Positions 29,217 through 38,547 of a stretch of DNA of 64,000 nt are shown here, one piece after another. The translations under genes were made by a program, and so were the position numbers. How positions within the stretch are numbered: position 1 is the first letter of the stretch; every line of letters begins with the position of its first letter. A model generated the notes under the pieces. That model searched no databases, was not told the origin of the DNA, and was given only the letters and a program-made list of their open reading frames with translations. Where the stretch lies: NCBI RefSeq assembly GCF_900113445.1, contig NZ_FOPJ01000003.1, positions 124,001 through 188,000 of the forward strand, read 5' to 3'. This DNA is from Corynebacterium spheniscorum. Its GTDB lineage: Bacteria > Actinomycetota > Actinomycetes > Mycobacteriales > Mycobacteriaceae.

Positions 29217-31610
29217 ATGAGCAGCAATGCCCAGATTCCCCCGCTGAGCACCACGACCGTCGGTGGTCATGTGCGTGCCGCGGCCGGCACCAGCCCCCAG
29301 ACCTCTCCTGATCGCAAGTTCTGGTTCGGCCTCTCCCGCAACGTGATGGAACAACTTGCCGACCGCTGGGAAGACACCACCCAGGCCTACTCGGCAACCC
29401 GTCAACAGCACTACTTCTCCGCTGAGTTCCTGATGGGCCGCGCCTTGCTCAATAACCTCACCAACCTCGAGTTGGTCGAGGATGCTGAACAGGCAGTCGC
29501 CGAACTTGGCCACAACCTCAGCGATATCTTGGAATCCGAAAATGATGCAGCCCTCGGCAACGGTGGCCTCGGCCGCCTCGCCGCCTGCTTCCTGGACTCC
29601 TGTGCCACCCAAGACCTCCCCGTCACCGGCTACGGCATCCTCTACCGCTATGGCCTGTTCAAGCAGACCTTCGACCACGGCTTCCAGGTAGAGCACCCAG
29701 ATGCGTGGAAGGAAGACGGCTACCCCTTCGTGGTGCGCCGCGCTGAGCAGCAACGCATCGTCACCTTCGATGACATGATCCTGCGCGCCGTGCCCTATGA
29801 CATGCCGATCACCGGTTATGGCACCAAGAATGTTGGCACGCTGCGGCTGTGGAAGGCCGAGCCGATGGAAGAGTTCGACTACGACGCCTTCAACTCCCAG
29901 CGCTTTACCGACGCCATTGTGGAACGCGAAGCGGTCATGGATCTCTGCCGTGTGCTCTACCCCAATGACACCACCTACGCCGGCAAGGTGCTGCGCGTTC
30001 GGCAGCAATACTTCTTCGTCTCCGCTTCGCTGCAGGCCATGATCGCCAACTACATCGAGCAGCATGGCGAAGACCTCAGCGATTTCGCTAAGTACAACTG
30101 CATCCAGCTCAATGACACGCACCCCGTGCTGGCCATCCCAGAGCTAATGCGTTTACTCATGGATGATCACAAGCTCGGCTGGGATGCCGCCTGGAAGATC
30201 GTCACCGAAACCTTCGCCTACACCAACCACACCGTATTGGCGGAAGCCCTGGAACAGTGGAATGTCACTATCTTCCAGCAGCTTTTCAACCGCATCTTCG
30301 AGATCGTCTGCGAAATTGATCGCCGCTTCCGCGAAGATATGCGTGCCCGTGGGCTTAGCGAAGACACCATCACCTACATGTCCCCGGTCCATGATGGCAC
30401 CGTGCACATGGCCTGGATCGCCTGCTACGCCGCCTACTCCATCAATGGTGTGGCCGCGCTGCACACCGAAATCATCAAGGCCGAAACCCTGCGCGAATGG
30501 CACAATATTTGGCCTGAGAAGTTCAATAACAAGACCAATGGTGTCACCCCGCGCCGCTGGTTGAAGATGTGCAACCCGCGCCTGTCCGAACTTCTGACCA
30601 AGCGCAGCGGTTCCGATGCCTGGGTCACCGACCTGGATGAGCTCAAGAAGCTTCGCGATCTCACCGAAGATGATGAGGTTATGCGCGAACTCGCTGAGGT
30701 AAAGGCCGCCAATAAGCGCGACTTCGCCCAGTGGATTGAAGACCGCCAGGGCATCACCATTGACCCAGAATCCATCTACGACGTTCAGATCAAGCGCCTG
30801 CATGAGTACAAGCGCCAGCTGATGAACGCTCTGTATGTGCTGGATCTCTACTTCCGCATCAAGGAAGACGGCGAGAAAAACATCCCGGCGCGCACCTTCA
30901 TCTTCGGCGCTAAAGCCGCCCCCGGCTATGTGCGCGCCAAGGCCATCATCAAGCTGATCAACGAGATCGCCAACCTGGTCAATAATGATCCCGAGGTCTC
31001 CAAGATCATCAAGGTTGTGTTCGTGGAAAACTACAATGTTTCCCCCGCCGAGCACATCATTCCGGCCGCGGATGTCTCCGAGCAGATCTCCACTGCCGGC
31101 AAGGAAGCTTCCGGTACCTCCAATATGAAGTTCATGATGAACGGCGCTCTCACCCTGGGCACCCTCGATGGCGCCAATGTGGAGATCGTGGACTCCGTTG
31201 GTGATGAGAACGCTTATATCTTCGGCGCCAAGGTCGAAGAACTACCGGAGCTGCGGGCGCACTATAACCCCGCCCAGGTGTATGAAACCGTCCCGGGGCT
31301 TAAGCGCGCTCTCGATGCTCTCGTCGATGGCACCCTCAATGACGGCCACTCCGGCATGTTCCATGACCTGCGCGCCTCCTTGCTCGATGGTGGCGGCTGG
31401 GAAACCCCGGATGTTTACTATGTGCTCGGTGATTTCGCTTCCTACCGCGAAACCCGCGACCGCATGGCCGCCGATTATGTTGCCGAACCCCTCGACTGGG
31501 CCCGCAAGTGCTGGGTCAATATCTGCGAATCCGGTCGTTTCAGCTCGGACCGCACCATCAATGACTACGCCGAGGAAGTCTGGAAGATCTCCCCAGCTGC
31601 CATTAGCTAG
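29217..31610 (+). CDS. glgP: Glycogen/maltodextrin phosphorylase
   Basis: 797 aa, PLP-dependent GT35 enzyme that releases glucose-1-phosphate from alpha-1,4-glucans. The N-terminal half contains FLMGRALLNNL, NDAALGNGGLGRLAACFLDS and TQDLPVTGYGILYRYG. The C-terminal half contains VQIKRLHEYKRQLMN and the PLP signature EASGTSNMKFMMNGALTLGT with the Schiff-base Lys, followed by LDGANVEI. Length and key residues are standard. The ATG at 29217 has only a distant AAGGAA. It acts with GlgX, coded 20 kb away. Its stop overlaps the convergent CrtI-like gene by 8 bp. Confidence 0.97.
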   Translation: MSSNAQIPPLSTTTVGGHVRAAAGTSPQTSPDRKFWFGLSRNVMEQLADRWEDTTQAYSATRQQHYFSAEFLMGRALLNNLTNLELVEDAEQAVAELGHNLSDILESENDAALGNGGLGRLAACFLDSCATQDLPVTGYGILYRYGLFKQTFDHGFQVEHPDAWKEDGYPFVVRRAEQQRIVTFDDMILRAVPYDMPITGYGTKNVGTLRLWKAEPMEEFDYDAFNSQRFTDAIVEREAVMDLCRVLYPNDTTYAGKVLRVRQQYFFVSASLQAMIANYIEQHGEDLSDFAKYNCIQLNDTHPVLAIPELMRLLMDDHKLGWDAAWKIVTETFAYTNHTVLAEALEQWNVTIFQQLFNRIFEIVCEIDRRFREDMRARGLSEDTITYMSPVHDGTVHMAWIACYAAYSINGVAALHTEIIKAETLREWHNIWPEKFNNKTNGVTPRRWLKMCNPRLSELLTKRSGSDAWVTDLDELKKLRDLTEDDEVMRELAEVKAANKRDFAQWIEDRQGITIDPESIYDVQIKRLHEYKRQLMNALYVLDLYFRIKEDGEKNIPARTFIFGAKAAPGYVRAKAIIKLINEIANLVNNDPEVSKIIKVVFVENYNVSPAEHIIPAADVSEQISTAGKEASGTSNMKFMMNGALTLGTLDGANVEIVDSVGDENAYIFGAKVEELPELRAHYNPAQVYETVPGLKRALDALVDGTLNDGHSGMFHDLRASLLDGGGWETPDVYYVLGDFASYRETRDRMAADYVAEPLDWARKCWVNICESGRFSSDRTINDYAEEVWKISPAAIS

Positions 31611-33069
31611 CCTCACAGTCCGCTAGGACTTGCTCAGCTGCCCACCACCCCGCCATGCCGTGAACACCGGCCCCTGGCGGGGTGCTTGCTGATGCCAGAT
31701 AAACCCCGGCCGGCCCACCTGCAGCACCCGAAGCACCACCACGCCCCACGCTCACCCGATGCGGCCGCACACTCAACCCCGGCCGCAATAACAACTGCGC
31801 CCCAGCCATACTCCCACCGGCAATATCCCCACCAACCAGATTCGGATTCCACGCCTCCAACTGCACCGGACTACTCATCTGCGTCCTTAACACCACATCC
31901 CTAAACCCCGGCGCGAAGCGCTCAATAGAGCGCATAATCGCCTCCCGCACCTCCCCCGGGTACCGCTCCACATACCCATGTGGCACATGCGCATAACTCC
32001 ATAGCACCAACCCGCGCCCGGGATCCGCCGCATATTGCTGGCACACCATCACAAAAGGATGCTCCGGCAAACGGCCTGCCGCCGCCTCGGCTTCCGCCTG
32101 CGCAAACTCCGCCACCGTGCCACCCACATGCACGGTACTAGCCTCTCGCACCCGCGGATCCGCCCACGGCACCGGCTCACTGAGCAAAAAATCCGCCTTA
32201 TACACAGCGGTGCCATAACGCCAACGCTTAAAACCCCGACGCTGCCGCACACTCAAATCCACCCCACCAAGGCCTGCTACCTGCCGCGGCGTCAGATTCA
32301 ATACCACAGCATCAGCGGGCCCCAGATCCCGAATATCCTCCACCAAAGAATTCAGATGCACCCGCCCACCATGGGCTTCCAACACGCCAACTAAAGCATC
32401 CACAATCGCTTGGCTCCCACCACAAGCCACCGGCCATCCGCGCGTCATCCCTAAGGCCCCAAATAACATCCCAAAAGCACTGGTCATCGGCTTAGTGGGC
32501 GATACAATCGCATGCACCGCACTCCCGGCAAAAAGCGCCCGCGCAGCTTCGGTGCGAAAAAACTTCTCCCCCAAAAACTTCGCCGGCAACACCGCCGGAG
32601 CCCCAAAACGCATCATCGCCAAAGGATGCGGCGGCACCCGCAACATCGGACCCAAAAAATTCTCCAGGTGCTCATCAATATGCTCCACCACCGCGCCATG
32701 AAGCTGCTCCCAGGCGCGCGCATCTACCCCCAAACCATCCGCGGTCTGCTCCAGAGACGCGCTCAAAACCGCAGCCTCCTGCCCCACCAAAGGATGCGCC
32801 ATCTCATAAGGAGCATGACACCAACGCAACCCATAAGACTCTAAATCCAAGGCCCGAAACGCCGGGCTCGCCACCCCAAAAGGATGCGCCGCCGCCCCCA
32901 AATCCACCACGGCACCAGGAAAAACTTCTCCCGAAGAACGCGCCGCCCCACCCGCACTCGCGCCCGCCTCATACACATCCACACGCCACCCCTGGCTCGC
33001 CAAGCGCGCCGCCGCACTCAACCCATTCGGTCCCGCCCCCACAACCACGGCACGCTTGATGTTAGTCAT
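31603..33069 (-). CDS. FAD-dependent oxidoreductase, phytoene desaturase (CrtI)-like
   Basis: 488 aa. N-terminal dinucleotide fold RAVVVGAGPNGLSAAARLAS followed by VDVYEAGASAGGAARS. This is the CrtI/amine oxidase pattern, and the C-terminal FAD part reads PGAGVHGMAGWWAAEQVL. The ATG at 33069 has GAGG about 8 nt upstream. It stands alone among metabolic genes, without crtB, crtE or other carotenoid genes, so a carotenoid role is not supported; such paralogues often have unknown substrates. The 3' end overlaps glgP by 8 bp around a GCTAGC palindrome. Confidence 0.85.
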   Translation of the reverse strand: MTNIKRAVVVGAGPNGLSAAARLASQGWRVDVYEAGASAGGAARSSGEVFPGAVVDLGAAAHPFGVASPAFRALDLESYGLRWCHAPYEMAHPLVGQEAAVLSASLEQTADGLGVDARAWEQLHGAVVEHIDEHLENFLGPMLRVPPHPLAMMRFGAPAVLPAKFLGEKFFRTEAARALFAGSAVHAIVSPTKPMTSAFGMLFGALGMTRGWPVACGGSQAIVDALVGVLEAHGGRVHLNSLVEDIRDLGPADAVVLNLTPRQVAGLGGVDLSVRQRRGFKRWRYGTAVYKADFLLSEPVPWADPRVREASTVHVGGTVAEFAQAEAEAAAGRLPEHPFVMVCQQYAADPGRGLVLWSYAHVPHGYVERYPGEVREAIMRSIERFAPGFRDVVLRTQMSSPVQLEAWNPNLVGGDIAGGSMAGAQLLLRPGLSVRPHRVSVGRGGASGAAGGPAGVYLASASTPPGAGVHGMAGWWAAEQVLADCEAS

Positions 33070-33318
33070 CGCATTCCTCAATCTTTCGGCACTCGATCAT
33101 TCCCTCAAACTCTAGCTGCGCCGCTTCGCGCTATGTTTGCTTTCCCCGAGACCGTGGGGCTACGCCGCGGCGCGCTCCCCCACGCCCAGCAGGCTTCCGC
33201 AGCTTTGCCGCGCGCAGTTGCTTCCACACGCGAGTAGAAGAACCCACGGCAGGTTCCCTTTTACGCTCTTAGCGAGCTTTCCCCAACCAAAGAATAAACG
33301 TGATTATCTTCCTGAAGT
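33070..33318. other. Intergenic region before the ClpP-like gene
   Basis: 249 bp with a GC-rich inverted repeat CGTGGGG (33153-33159) / CCCCACG (33178-33184). No gene is supported here. The promoters of both divergent genes should lie in it, but I see no convincing pair of hexamers. Confidence 0.4.
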
Positions 33319-33912
33319 ATGTTGAATACCGTCTACAAGCCCAGCGCCAATGACGCTGAGGATTCACCACAAACCACCCCTGCCCCCACACCACCCATTG
33401 AAGCCCTGATCCAGCAAGGTCTTTTCGATGGCCGCACCGTCACTCTTTTCGGTGAGGTCACCAGCGAACAATGCCAATCCATCTGTGGGCAAATGCTCGC
33501 GGGAATGATGGTCTATGACCTCATCAAAGTCCTCGATGCACCGGTGCGTACCGTGGCCCTGGGTCTAGCCACTTCCATGGACCAATTCTTACTGAGTGCT
33601 GGTACCAAAGGTCCTCACTGGGTATTTCCTTCAGCACGTGTCATGATGCACCAGCCTTCCTCCGGTATCGACGGTTCGGCTGAAGATGTCCGCATCCAAG
33701 TCGAACTGCACCGGCTGACCCGCAAACACTTCGAAGAAAAGCAAGCCAAAAACACCGGCCAAAGCATTGAAACCATTCACCGCCATTCCGAACATGACCG
33801 TTGGTTCAACGCTCATGAAGCGGTCGACTATGAGCTCGCCGATCATGTGGTGAGCTCCTGGGATCAGGTCAAGGTGCTCAAAATGAAAACCCCCGAAACA
33901 CCCAAGCCCTGA
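33319..33912 (+). CDS. Shortened ClpP-like serine protease homologue
   Basis: 197 aa. ClpP-family features are the Ser region GLATSMDQFLLSAG (Ser86), ARVMMHQPSSG (His111), and IHRHSEHDRWFNAHEAVDYELAD (Asp160), so the catalytic triad is present. Between CGQML (residues 56-60) and AGMMVYD the segment that in ClpP runs from about FLEAENPEKD to the PGGVIT strand is missing, about 23 residues, in frame. That segment carries the oxyanion-hole Gly pair. The first 25 residues are Pro/Thr-rich. No ClpP partner or ATPase gene is adjacent. It may be an inactive paralogue that mixes into ClpP rings or a decaying copy. Confidence 0.75.
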   Translation: MLNTVYKPSANDAEDSPQTTPAPTPPIEALIQQGLFDGRTVTLFGEVTSEQCQSICGQMLAGMMVYDLIKVLDAPVRTVALGLATSMDQFLLSAGTKGPHWVFPSARVMMHQPSSGIDGSAEDVRIQVELHRLTRKHFEEKQAKNTGQSIETIHRHSEHDRWFNAHEAVDYELADHVVSSWDQVKVLKMKTPETPKP

Positions 33913-33931
33913 ACCTCCCTACGGCAGCACG

Positions 33932-33964
33932 AAGGCCCCTTGGAAAGATCTTCCAAGGGGCCTT
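33932..33964. terminator. Bidirectional hairpin between the ClpP-like gene and pyk
   Basis: AAGGCCCCTTGGAA pairs perfectly with TTCCAAGGGGCCTT around a short loop, between the convergent stops at 33912 and 33979. The T-runs are weak. Confidence 0.8.
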
Positions 33965-33978
33965 AGCGTGTTCAGCTT

Positions 33979-35409
33979 TTAGCGCTGATTACCTACCGAG
34001 TAGTTTTCACCCAAGAGGTGCACGTGAATCATGTTGGTGTTGCCGGAAACTCCCGGAGGGGTACCAGCGACAACCACCATCATGTCATCAGCTTCATAGG
34101 CATCCATGGCCAACAAAGCGGAATCCACCTGGTGCATCATCTCATCGGTGCTATTAACCGAGGGGCACAAGAAGGTCTCAGCACCCCAGGTCAGTGCCAA
34201 TTGGCTACGCACCGCCGGGTCCGGGGTGAATACCAATAGCGGCAGCGGGCTATGCAGTCGAGCCACGCGGCGGGCGGTATCACCAGAGGAGGTAAAGGCC
34301 ACTAATGCGCGAGCGTTCAAGCGCTCAGCAATATCGCGTGCCGAATAAGAAATCACACCACGTTTGGTGCGCGGCAGGTGCTGCAAGGGCGGGCAGCTGC
34401 CGTCGGTTTCCGCACGGCGCACAATGCGAGCCATGGTGCGAACCACGTTATGCGGGTTAACGCCCACCGAGGTTTCACCAGAAAGCATCACAGCATCGCA
34501 GCCATCTAGCACCGCGTTGGCCACGTCGGAGGCCTCAGCGCGGGTGGGGCGCGAGTTCTCGATCATGGAGTCCAGCATCTGGGTGGCGACAATAACCGGC
34601 TTGGCGTTTTCACGCGCAATCTGAATGGCGCGCTTTTGGACCAAGGGAACTTCTTCCAAGGGAACTTCCACACCCAGGTCGCCACGGGCAACCATAATGG
34701 CGTCGAAGGCCAAGACGATGGATTCCAAAGCTTCCACAGCTTCGGGCTTTTCCAGCTTGGCGATCACCGGCACGCGGCGACCCACCTCATCCATGATCTC
34801 GTGAACCAATTCCACATCCGCCGGGGAGCGGACGAAAGAAAGGGCAATAAAGTCCACCCCAAGGTTCAGGGCGAAGCGCAGGTCATCTTTGTCCTTCTCG
34901 GACAGTGCCGGTACGGAAACATCCATGCCCGGCAGGGAGACACCCTTGTTATTAGAAACGGGGCCACCTTCGATGACCTCGCAGATAACGTCGTTGCCTT
35001 CTACACCCTTGCAGACAAGACCGACCTTGCCATCATCAACCAGCAGGCGATCGCCCGGCTTGGCGTCCTTGGCGAGGTTCTTGTAGGTGGTGGAAACACG
35101 ATCATGGGTGCCGGGCACATCATCAACGGTGATGCGTACGGTTTCGCCGGTCTCCCAGACGGTGGCGCCATCAACGAAGCGGCCGAGGCGAATCTTGGGG
35201 CCTTGGAGGTCAGCCAAGATGCCAACGGCGTGTCCGGTTTCGTCGGTGGCTTCGCGCACCCAACGGTAATTCTGCTCGTGATCGGAGTGATCCCCGTGCG
35301 AGAAATTCAGGCGGGCAACATTCATGCCGGCGCGCACGAGTTCAAGGATGCCTTCCTTGCTCGCAACCGCGGGGCCTAAGGTACATACAATCTTTGTTCT
35401 TCTATCCAC
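33979..35409 (-). CDS. pyk: Pyruvate kinase
   Basis: 476 aa. It makes pyruvate and ATP from phosphoenolpyruvate. Start GTG at 35409 gives the family N-terminus DRRTKIVCTLGPAV; the longer frame has no conserved residues. Key parts are MNVARLNFSHGDH, ILADLQGPKIRLG, VIAKLEKPEA with the catalytic Lys, MVARGDLGVEVPLEEVP and MLDSMIENSRPTRAEASDVANAV. The C-terminal regulatory domain ends GNTNMIHVHLLG. It follows lgt by 200 bp on the same strand and ends at a strong hairpin. Confidence 0.98.
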   Translation of the reverse strand: MDRRTKIVCTLGPAVASKEGILELVRAGMNVARLNFSHGDHSDHEQNYRWVREATDETGHAVGILADLQGPKIRLGRFVDGATVWETGETVRITVDDVPGTHDRVSTTYKNLAKDAKPGDRLLVDDGKVGLVCKGVEGNDVICEVIEGGPVSNNKGVSLPGMDVSVPALSEKDKDDLRFALNLGVDFIALSFVRSPADVELVHEIMDEVGRRVPVIAKLEKPEAVEALESIVLAFDAIMVARGDLGVEVPLEEVPLVQKRAIQIARENAKPVIVATQMLDSMIENSRPTRAEASDVANAVLDGCDAVMLSGETSVGVNPHNVVRTMARIVRRAETDGSCPPLQHLPRTKRGVISYSARDIAERLNARALVAFTSSGDTARRVARLHSPLPLLVFTPDPAVRSQLALTWGAETFLCPSVNSTDEMMHQVDSALLAMDAYEADDMMVVVAGTPPGVSGNTNMIHVHLLGENYSVGNQR

Positions 35410-35609
35410 GAGCCCCAACCTACTCTCTCTTATGCCCCAGGCCAATACCCGATCGGGCAGATTCCCACATGTTTACTGTCCGTTTACTCTCGGGTCACAG
35501 TGGTTTATGGGCCAATACACCAACTACGCTGCTCTTAAGGCCACATTCACCACATAGAGTCCACGGTTTTGGTGCGGCAGGCTACCTGACCACAGAAGTG
35601 TTGCTTCAC

Positions 35610-36494
35610 TCACATGGCCTGGTTTACCGCAACTTCACCTTGAACTTCCGCGGGGGTTTCCCTTCGCATTTTTAACAGTCGCGCGGCAATCGTGGCGGCG
35701 ATAATAAACACCACCGCAGACACAATGGTGTTGATCCGCAGCCCAAAGACATGCGTTGCTGCATCTGCGCGCATCGCTTCTACTGCAAAGCGTCCCAGCG
35801 TGTAGCCGGCCACATAGAGTGCGAAAACCGCGCCATGGCCGAGTTGCGCGCGACGATCCCAGAGGATCAAAAGCACACAGATCAGCACATTCCACAGAAG
35901 TTCATAAAGGAAGGTGGGGTGCACCGTGGCCACCACTTCCCCGGTGGAATGCCCAGTAAGCGGTGCATATAGCCCATTAGCGTCAACGCGGTGGTAGATC
36001 TCTAATGCCCAGGGCACATCGGTGGGTCGACCATAAAGCTCCTGGTTAAACCAATTTCCTAAGCGCCCAATCGCCTGGGCCAAGATAATGCCGGGGGCCA
36101 CCGCATCGGCGAAGGGGGCCATGGGGATCCTTTTGACCTTAAACATCGCCCACACACCTAAGGTGCCCAGTGCTACTGCACCCCAAATACCTAAACCACC
36201 ATTGGTGATTTTGAGGGCATCAATGGGGTTGCAGTCGATGCAGAAGTATTTATCGTGATCGGTGATCACGTGATAGAGGCGGCCACCAATAATGCCGAGC
36301 GGTACCGCCACAATGGCCGCATCATAGGTCAGCTCCGGGTTGCCGCCGCGGGCAGCATAGCGGCGCCTGGTCATCCATAAGGCGACAATGATGCCGGTAA
36401 TAATGCACAGCGCATAGGCGCGGATAGGAATAGGGCCAAGGTGCCAGACACCTTGGGGCGGTGATGGGATGGTCGCGAGGATGTACTCAGTCAC
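35610..36494 (-). CDS. lgt: Prolipoprotein diacylglyceryl transferase
   Basis: 294 aa with seven predicted spans. It adds diacylglycerol to the lipobox Cys of prolipoproteins, the first step in lipoprotein maturation. The signature [16 protein letters not shown] is intact, as are [20 protein letters not shown] and [11 protein letters not shown]. The start is GTG at 36494. The gene follows the TrpC-like gene on the same strand by 77 bp. Its substrates include the lipoproteins coded at 48.6-51 kb. Confidence 0.96.
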   Translation of the reverse strand: MTEYILATIPSPPQGVWHLGPIPIRAYALCIITGIIVALWMTRRRYAARGGNPELTYDAAIVAVPLGIIGGRLYHVITDHDKYFCIDCNPIDALKITNGGLGIWGAVALGTLGVWAMFKVKRIPMAPFADAVAPGIILAQAIGRLGNWFNQELYGRPTDVPWALEIYHRVDANGLYAPLTGHSTGEVVATVHPTFLYELLWNVLICVLLILWDRRAQLGHGAVFALYVAGYTLGRFAVEAMRADAATHVFGLRINTIVSAVVFIIAATIAARLLKMRRETPAEVQGEVAVNQAM

Positions 36495-36571
36495 GGTTCA
36501 TAGTGTGCCCTACCTTTCACCCTGGGCACCACTTCGCTCCCCCGGCGGCGGTGGTTCCTTGCGGCCCAGGC

Positions 36572-37369
36572 TTAGCGGGATGGGCAGGCTGGGTGCAGCC
36601 CAGCACTACATAGCGACGCGAGGTTGCTCACCTTTGGTGCTAAGGAATATCGCTCCGGGTAGGTAATTACCGCATCAGCACCTGCTGCGGCATAGGCCAT
36701 CACCTCAGCTGGGCTGGCCACTGGTTCCAAAGCAATGCGCAACACATCTTCGGGCAGGTTTAAGGCCATTGCCGATAGTGCGCTTAAGGTACTGACCCCC
36801 AGGATTTTCGCTCCCACTGCTAATGCTCGTGTCACATCAGCTGGGTTGCCCACCTCAACTATTACTTCCATGCCCAAAGACGTTGCTCGTTCATAAAGGC
36901 CAAGCAAGCGTTCTTGTTCTAGCAAGCTGGCGCGTAAGCAGATGGCGTCCGCACCAAAGGCACGGGCTTCTAGCACCTGGTAGGGCTCAATGACGACGTC
37001 TCTTAAAATAAAAGGCAGCAGCATCGCTGCTGGAGAATTGTGTGCCCACCCGCAATTGCGCTGGCTAACGCACTGTGTATCCATCAACGGGCAGCAGATA
37101 CCGGCAACTAAGGTAACTCGGGCATCGTCTAAATCACGGACATAGGTACGCATCCGTTGTTTATCCGCACAGGGGTCGCATCCAGCAATAACAGTGCAGC
37201 CCGGGGAAGATAAGAGGCCAACAATTTCTTTGCCGCGCTGGCTAGGTTGAATGCTTTGACGCAATTGTTTAAGGGGCACGCGTGCTTCGCGTGCGGCAAC
37301 GGCGTGACGCACCGCCGAGACGAGCCCTGGGATGCTCCAGCGGCGATGACTATCAGATGGAGTGGACAT
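36572..37369 (-). CDS. TrpC-like (indole-3-glycerol phosphate synthase fold) protein, probably inactive
   Basis: 265 aa. The C-terminal half is a TrpC beta/alpha barrel: PYQVLEARAFGADAICLRAS, LGMEVIVEVGNPADVTRALAVGA and AAAGADAVI. Compared with active TrpC, the catalytic Lys of the CKDF strand is Arg (ILRD, about 123), the EVKRASPSKG loop is replaced by AGCDPCADK, the NRNL Asn is lost (VSTLS) and the SESG motif is EPVA. Only the Glu of VEV and one further Glu remain. Seven Cys lie at 58, 64, 67, 92, 93, 100 and 106. The ATG at 37369 has a good GGAGG 5 nt away, so it is translated. No other trp genes are present. From memory, relatives also keep a TrpC-like gene here. Confidence 0.8.
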   Translation of the reverse strand: MSTPSDSHRRWSIPGLVSAVRHAVAAREARVPLKQLRQSIQPSQRGKEIVGLLSSPGCTVIAGCDPCADKQRMRTYVRDLDDARVTLVAGICCPLMDTQCVSQRNCGWAHNSPAAMLLPFILRDVVIEPYQVLEARAFGADAICLRASLLEQERLLGLYERATSLGMEVIVEVGNPADVTRALAVGAKILGVSTLSALSAMALNLPEDVLRIALEPVASPAEVMAYAAAGADAVITYPERYSLAPKVSNLASLCSAGLHPACPSR

Positions 37370-37635
37370 TTCACCTCCCGCACCAGATGCTCCGGTGCGC
37401 CTCTGCTCGAGGTGCTAGGAAAATCCGGCTAGCTAGTGATCCGCGACACGATCCCTCGCGGTTCTGCTCCAGAGTAATGCCGCCAACCTACGAAGCCGAA
37501 ACTTCTGTAGACCCCCTCCTACCCCCGGACATCAGATCTACCCTGTGGCCTGCGAAATGATCTTTGGGGTGTGCCCACAGTACCCCCACCACCATTTTTC
37601 GCACCCAAAACGCTCACCCCAAAAGCAGCGAAATG
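37370..37635. other. Gap between the His-repeat membrane protein and the TrpC-like gene
   Basis: 266 bp with no supported gene. It contains the GGGAGGT ribosome site of the TrpC-like gene at its left end. No clear terminator is visible. Confidence 0.4.
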
Positions 37636-38493
37636 CTATGGCCGTTCCGGCGCCTGCGGTGCCTCCGGGGCCTGCGATGCCTCCGGCGCATCCGGATCCG
37701 TTGGCGGCAAATCATCCGTTGGGTCCAGATCCGCATCCAAGGCATCCCACATCACGCGCCCGGAATCCGGGCTTTGCGCTAAATCTTCCGCCAGCTTCGC
37801 TTCCCGATCAGCTTTCCGCTCAAAGCGATTCGCCTTCGCCGTGTCCTCACCTGGGCGCATCGCCAGCACAATGCTGCTAACTAAAGCCAGCGCGCAGAAC
37901 ACCACAAACACCACGGTCGCCACATAGTTGACCTGCATGTCCTGGATAGTGGCCCACTGGCTAATGGTTTGTGGTTCGGTGGCTTTAGAGCTGGTCAAAC
38001 CATCAACCAACAAGCTATGCGCGCGCTGCGGGTCCGCCCCATAAAGTGCTAGATGAGTAGCCGGCCAGCTAGCGATCACTGCCGCAATGGCTGCCATCGC
38101 CCCAGCTAAACGCCGACCAATCTTCTTTAGCGACAAACCCGCAATCGCAGCGACCAAGAGCAAGGCAGCTAAGGCAGTGGTGGCGGTTGACCAGCTTGCT
38201 CCCGGGATAGAGCGGGTGACATCACCGGTCTTATCATCAAAAGCCACGACCTTCAGCCAGGTGGCGCGTGCTGCAAACCACTGCCCCACTGCGCCCAGTG
38301 CGATCCCTAAGGCGGCGATCCGCGACACCTTCCGCGAATGAGTCCTACCCGCACGCCGGCCTTCATGGCCTAGCGTCTCGTGGCCCACAGGCTCATGGCC
38401 GACGGCCTGATGGCCTTCGCCTTCATGGCCTTCGCTCTCGTGGCCTTCGCTCTCGTGGCCTTCGCGTGCTGGTTCGCTTGCTCGGGTGCTCAT
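37636..38493 (-). CDS. Trp-operon-associated-type membrane protein with His-rich repeats
   Basis: 285 aa from ATG 38493 (a GTG at 38508 is possible). The core has four likely membrane segments: RIAALGIALGAVGQWFAARA, TATTALAALLLVAAIAGL, AGAMAAIAAVIASWPAT and YVATVVFVVFCALALVSSIV. The pattern fits the Trp biosynthesis-associated membrane protein family that often accompanies trpC in actinobacteria. Residues 11-45 are seven copies of a five-residue unit xGHEx (EGHES, VGHEP, LGHEG), giving a histidine-rich tail. The C-terminus is Asp/Pro/Glu-rich with APEAPQAPE repeats. Function is unknown; the His tail could bind metal. It lies just upstream of the TrpC-like gene. Confidence 0.8.
   Translation of the reverse strand: MSTRASEPAREGHESEGHESEGHEGEGHQAVGHEPVGHETLGHEGRRAGRTHSRKVSRIAALGIALGAVGQWFAARATWLKVVAFDDKTGDVTRSIPGASWSTATTALAALLLVAAIAGLSLKKIGRRLAGAMAAIAAVIASWPATHLALYGADPQRAHSLLVDGLTSSKATEPQTISQWATIQDMQVNYVATVVFVVFCALALVSSIVLAMRPGEDTAKANRFERKADREAKLAEDLAQSPDSGRVMWDALDADLDPTDDLPPTDPDAPEASQAPEAPQAPERP
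38359..38463 (-). repeat. Seven tandem 15-bp repeats coding GHE units
   Basis: The unit reads about GAAGGCCACGAGAGC, repeated seven times with increasing divergence toward the 3' side, in frame inside the membrane-protein gene. The first copies are nearly identical, which suggests recent expansion. Confidence 0.85.
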
Positions 38494-38547
38494 AAAAATC
38501 TGCTGCACTTCCGTACTCGAAGAACTAGGGATATCAACTATAAGGAA

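Noticed and set aside
29205..31055. Two ORFs of about 300 codons on the minus strand opposite glgP
   Set aside because: Mirror frames of the strongly coding glgP; no family features or ribosome sites.
38359..38463. Possible CRISPR array (regular 15-bp units)
   Set aside because: Units abut without spacers and stay in frame inside a gene.
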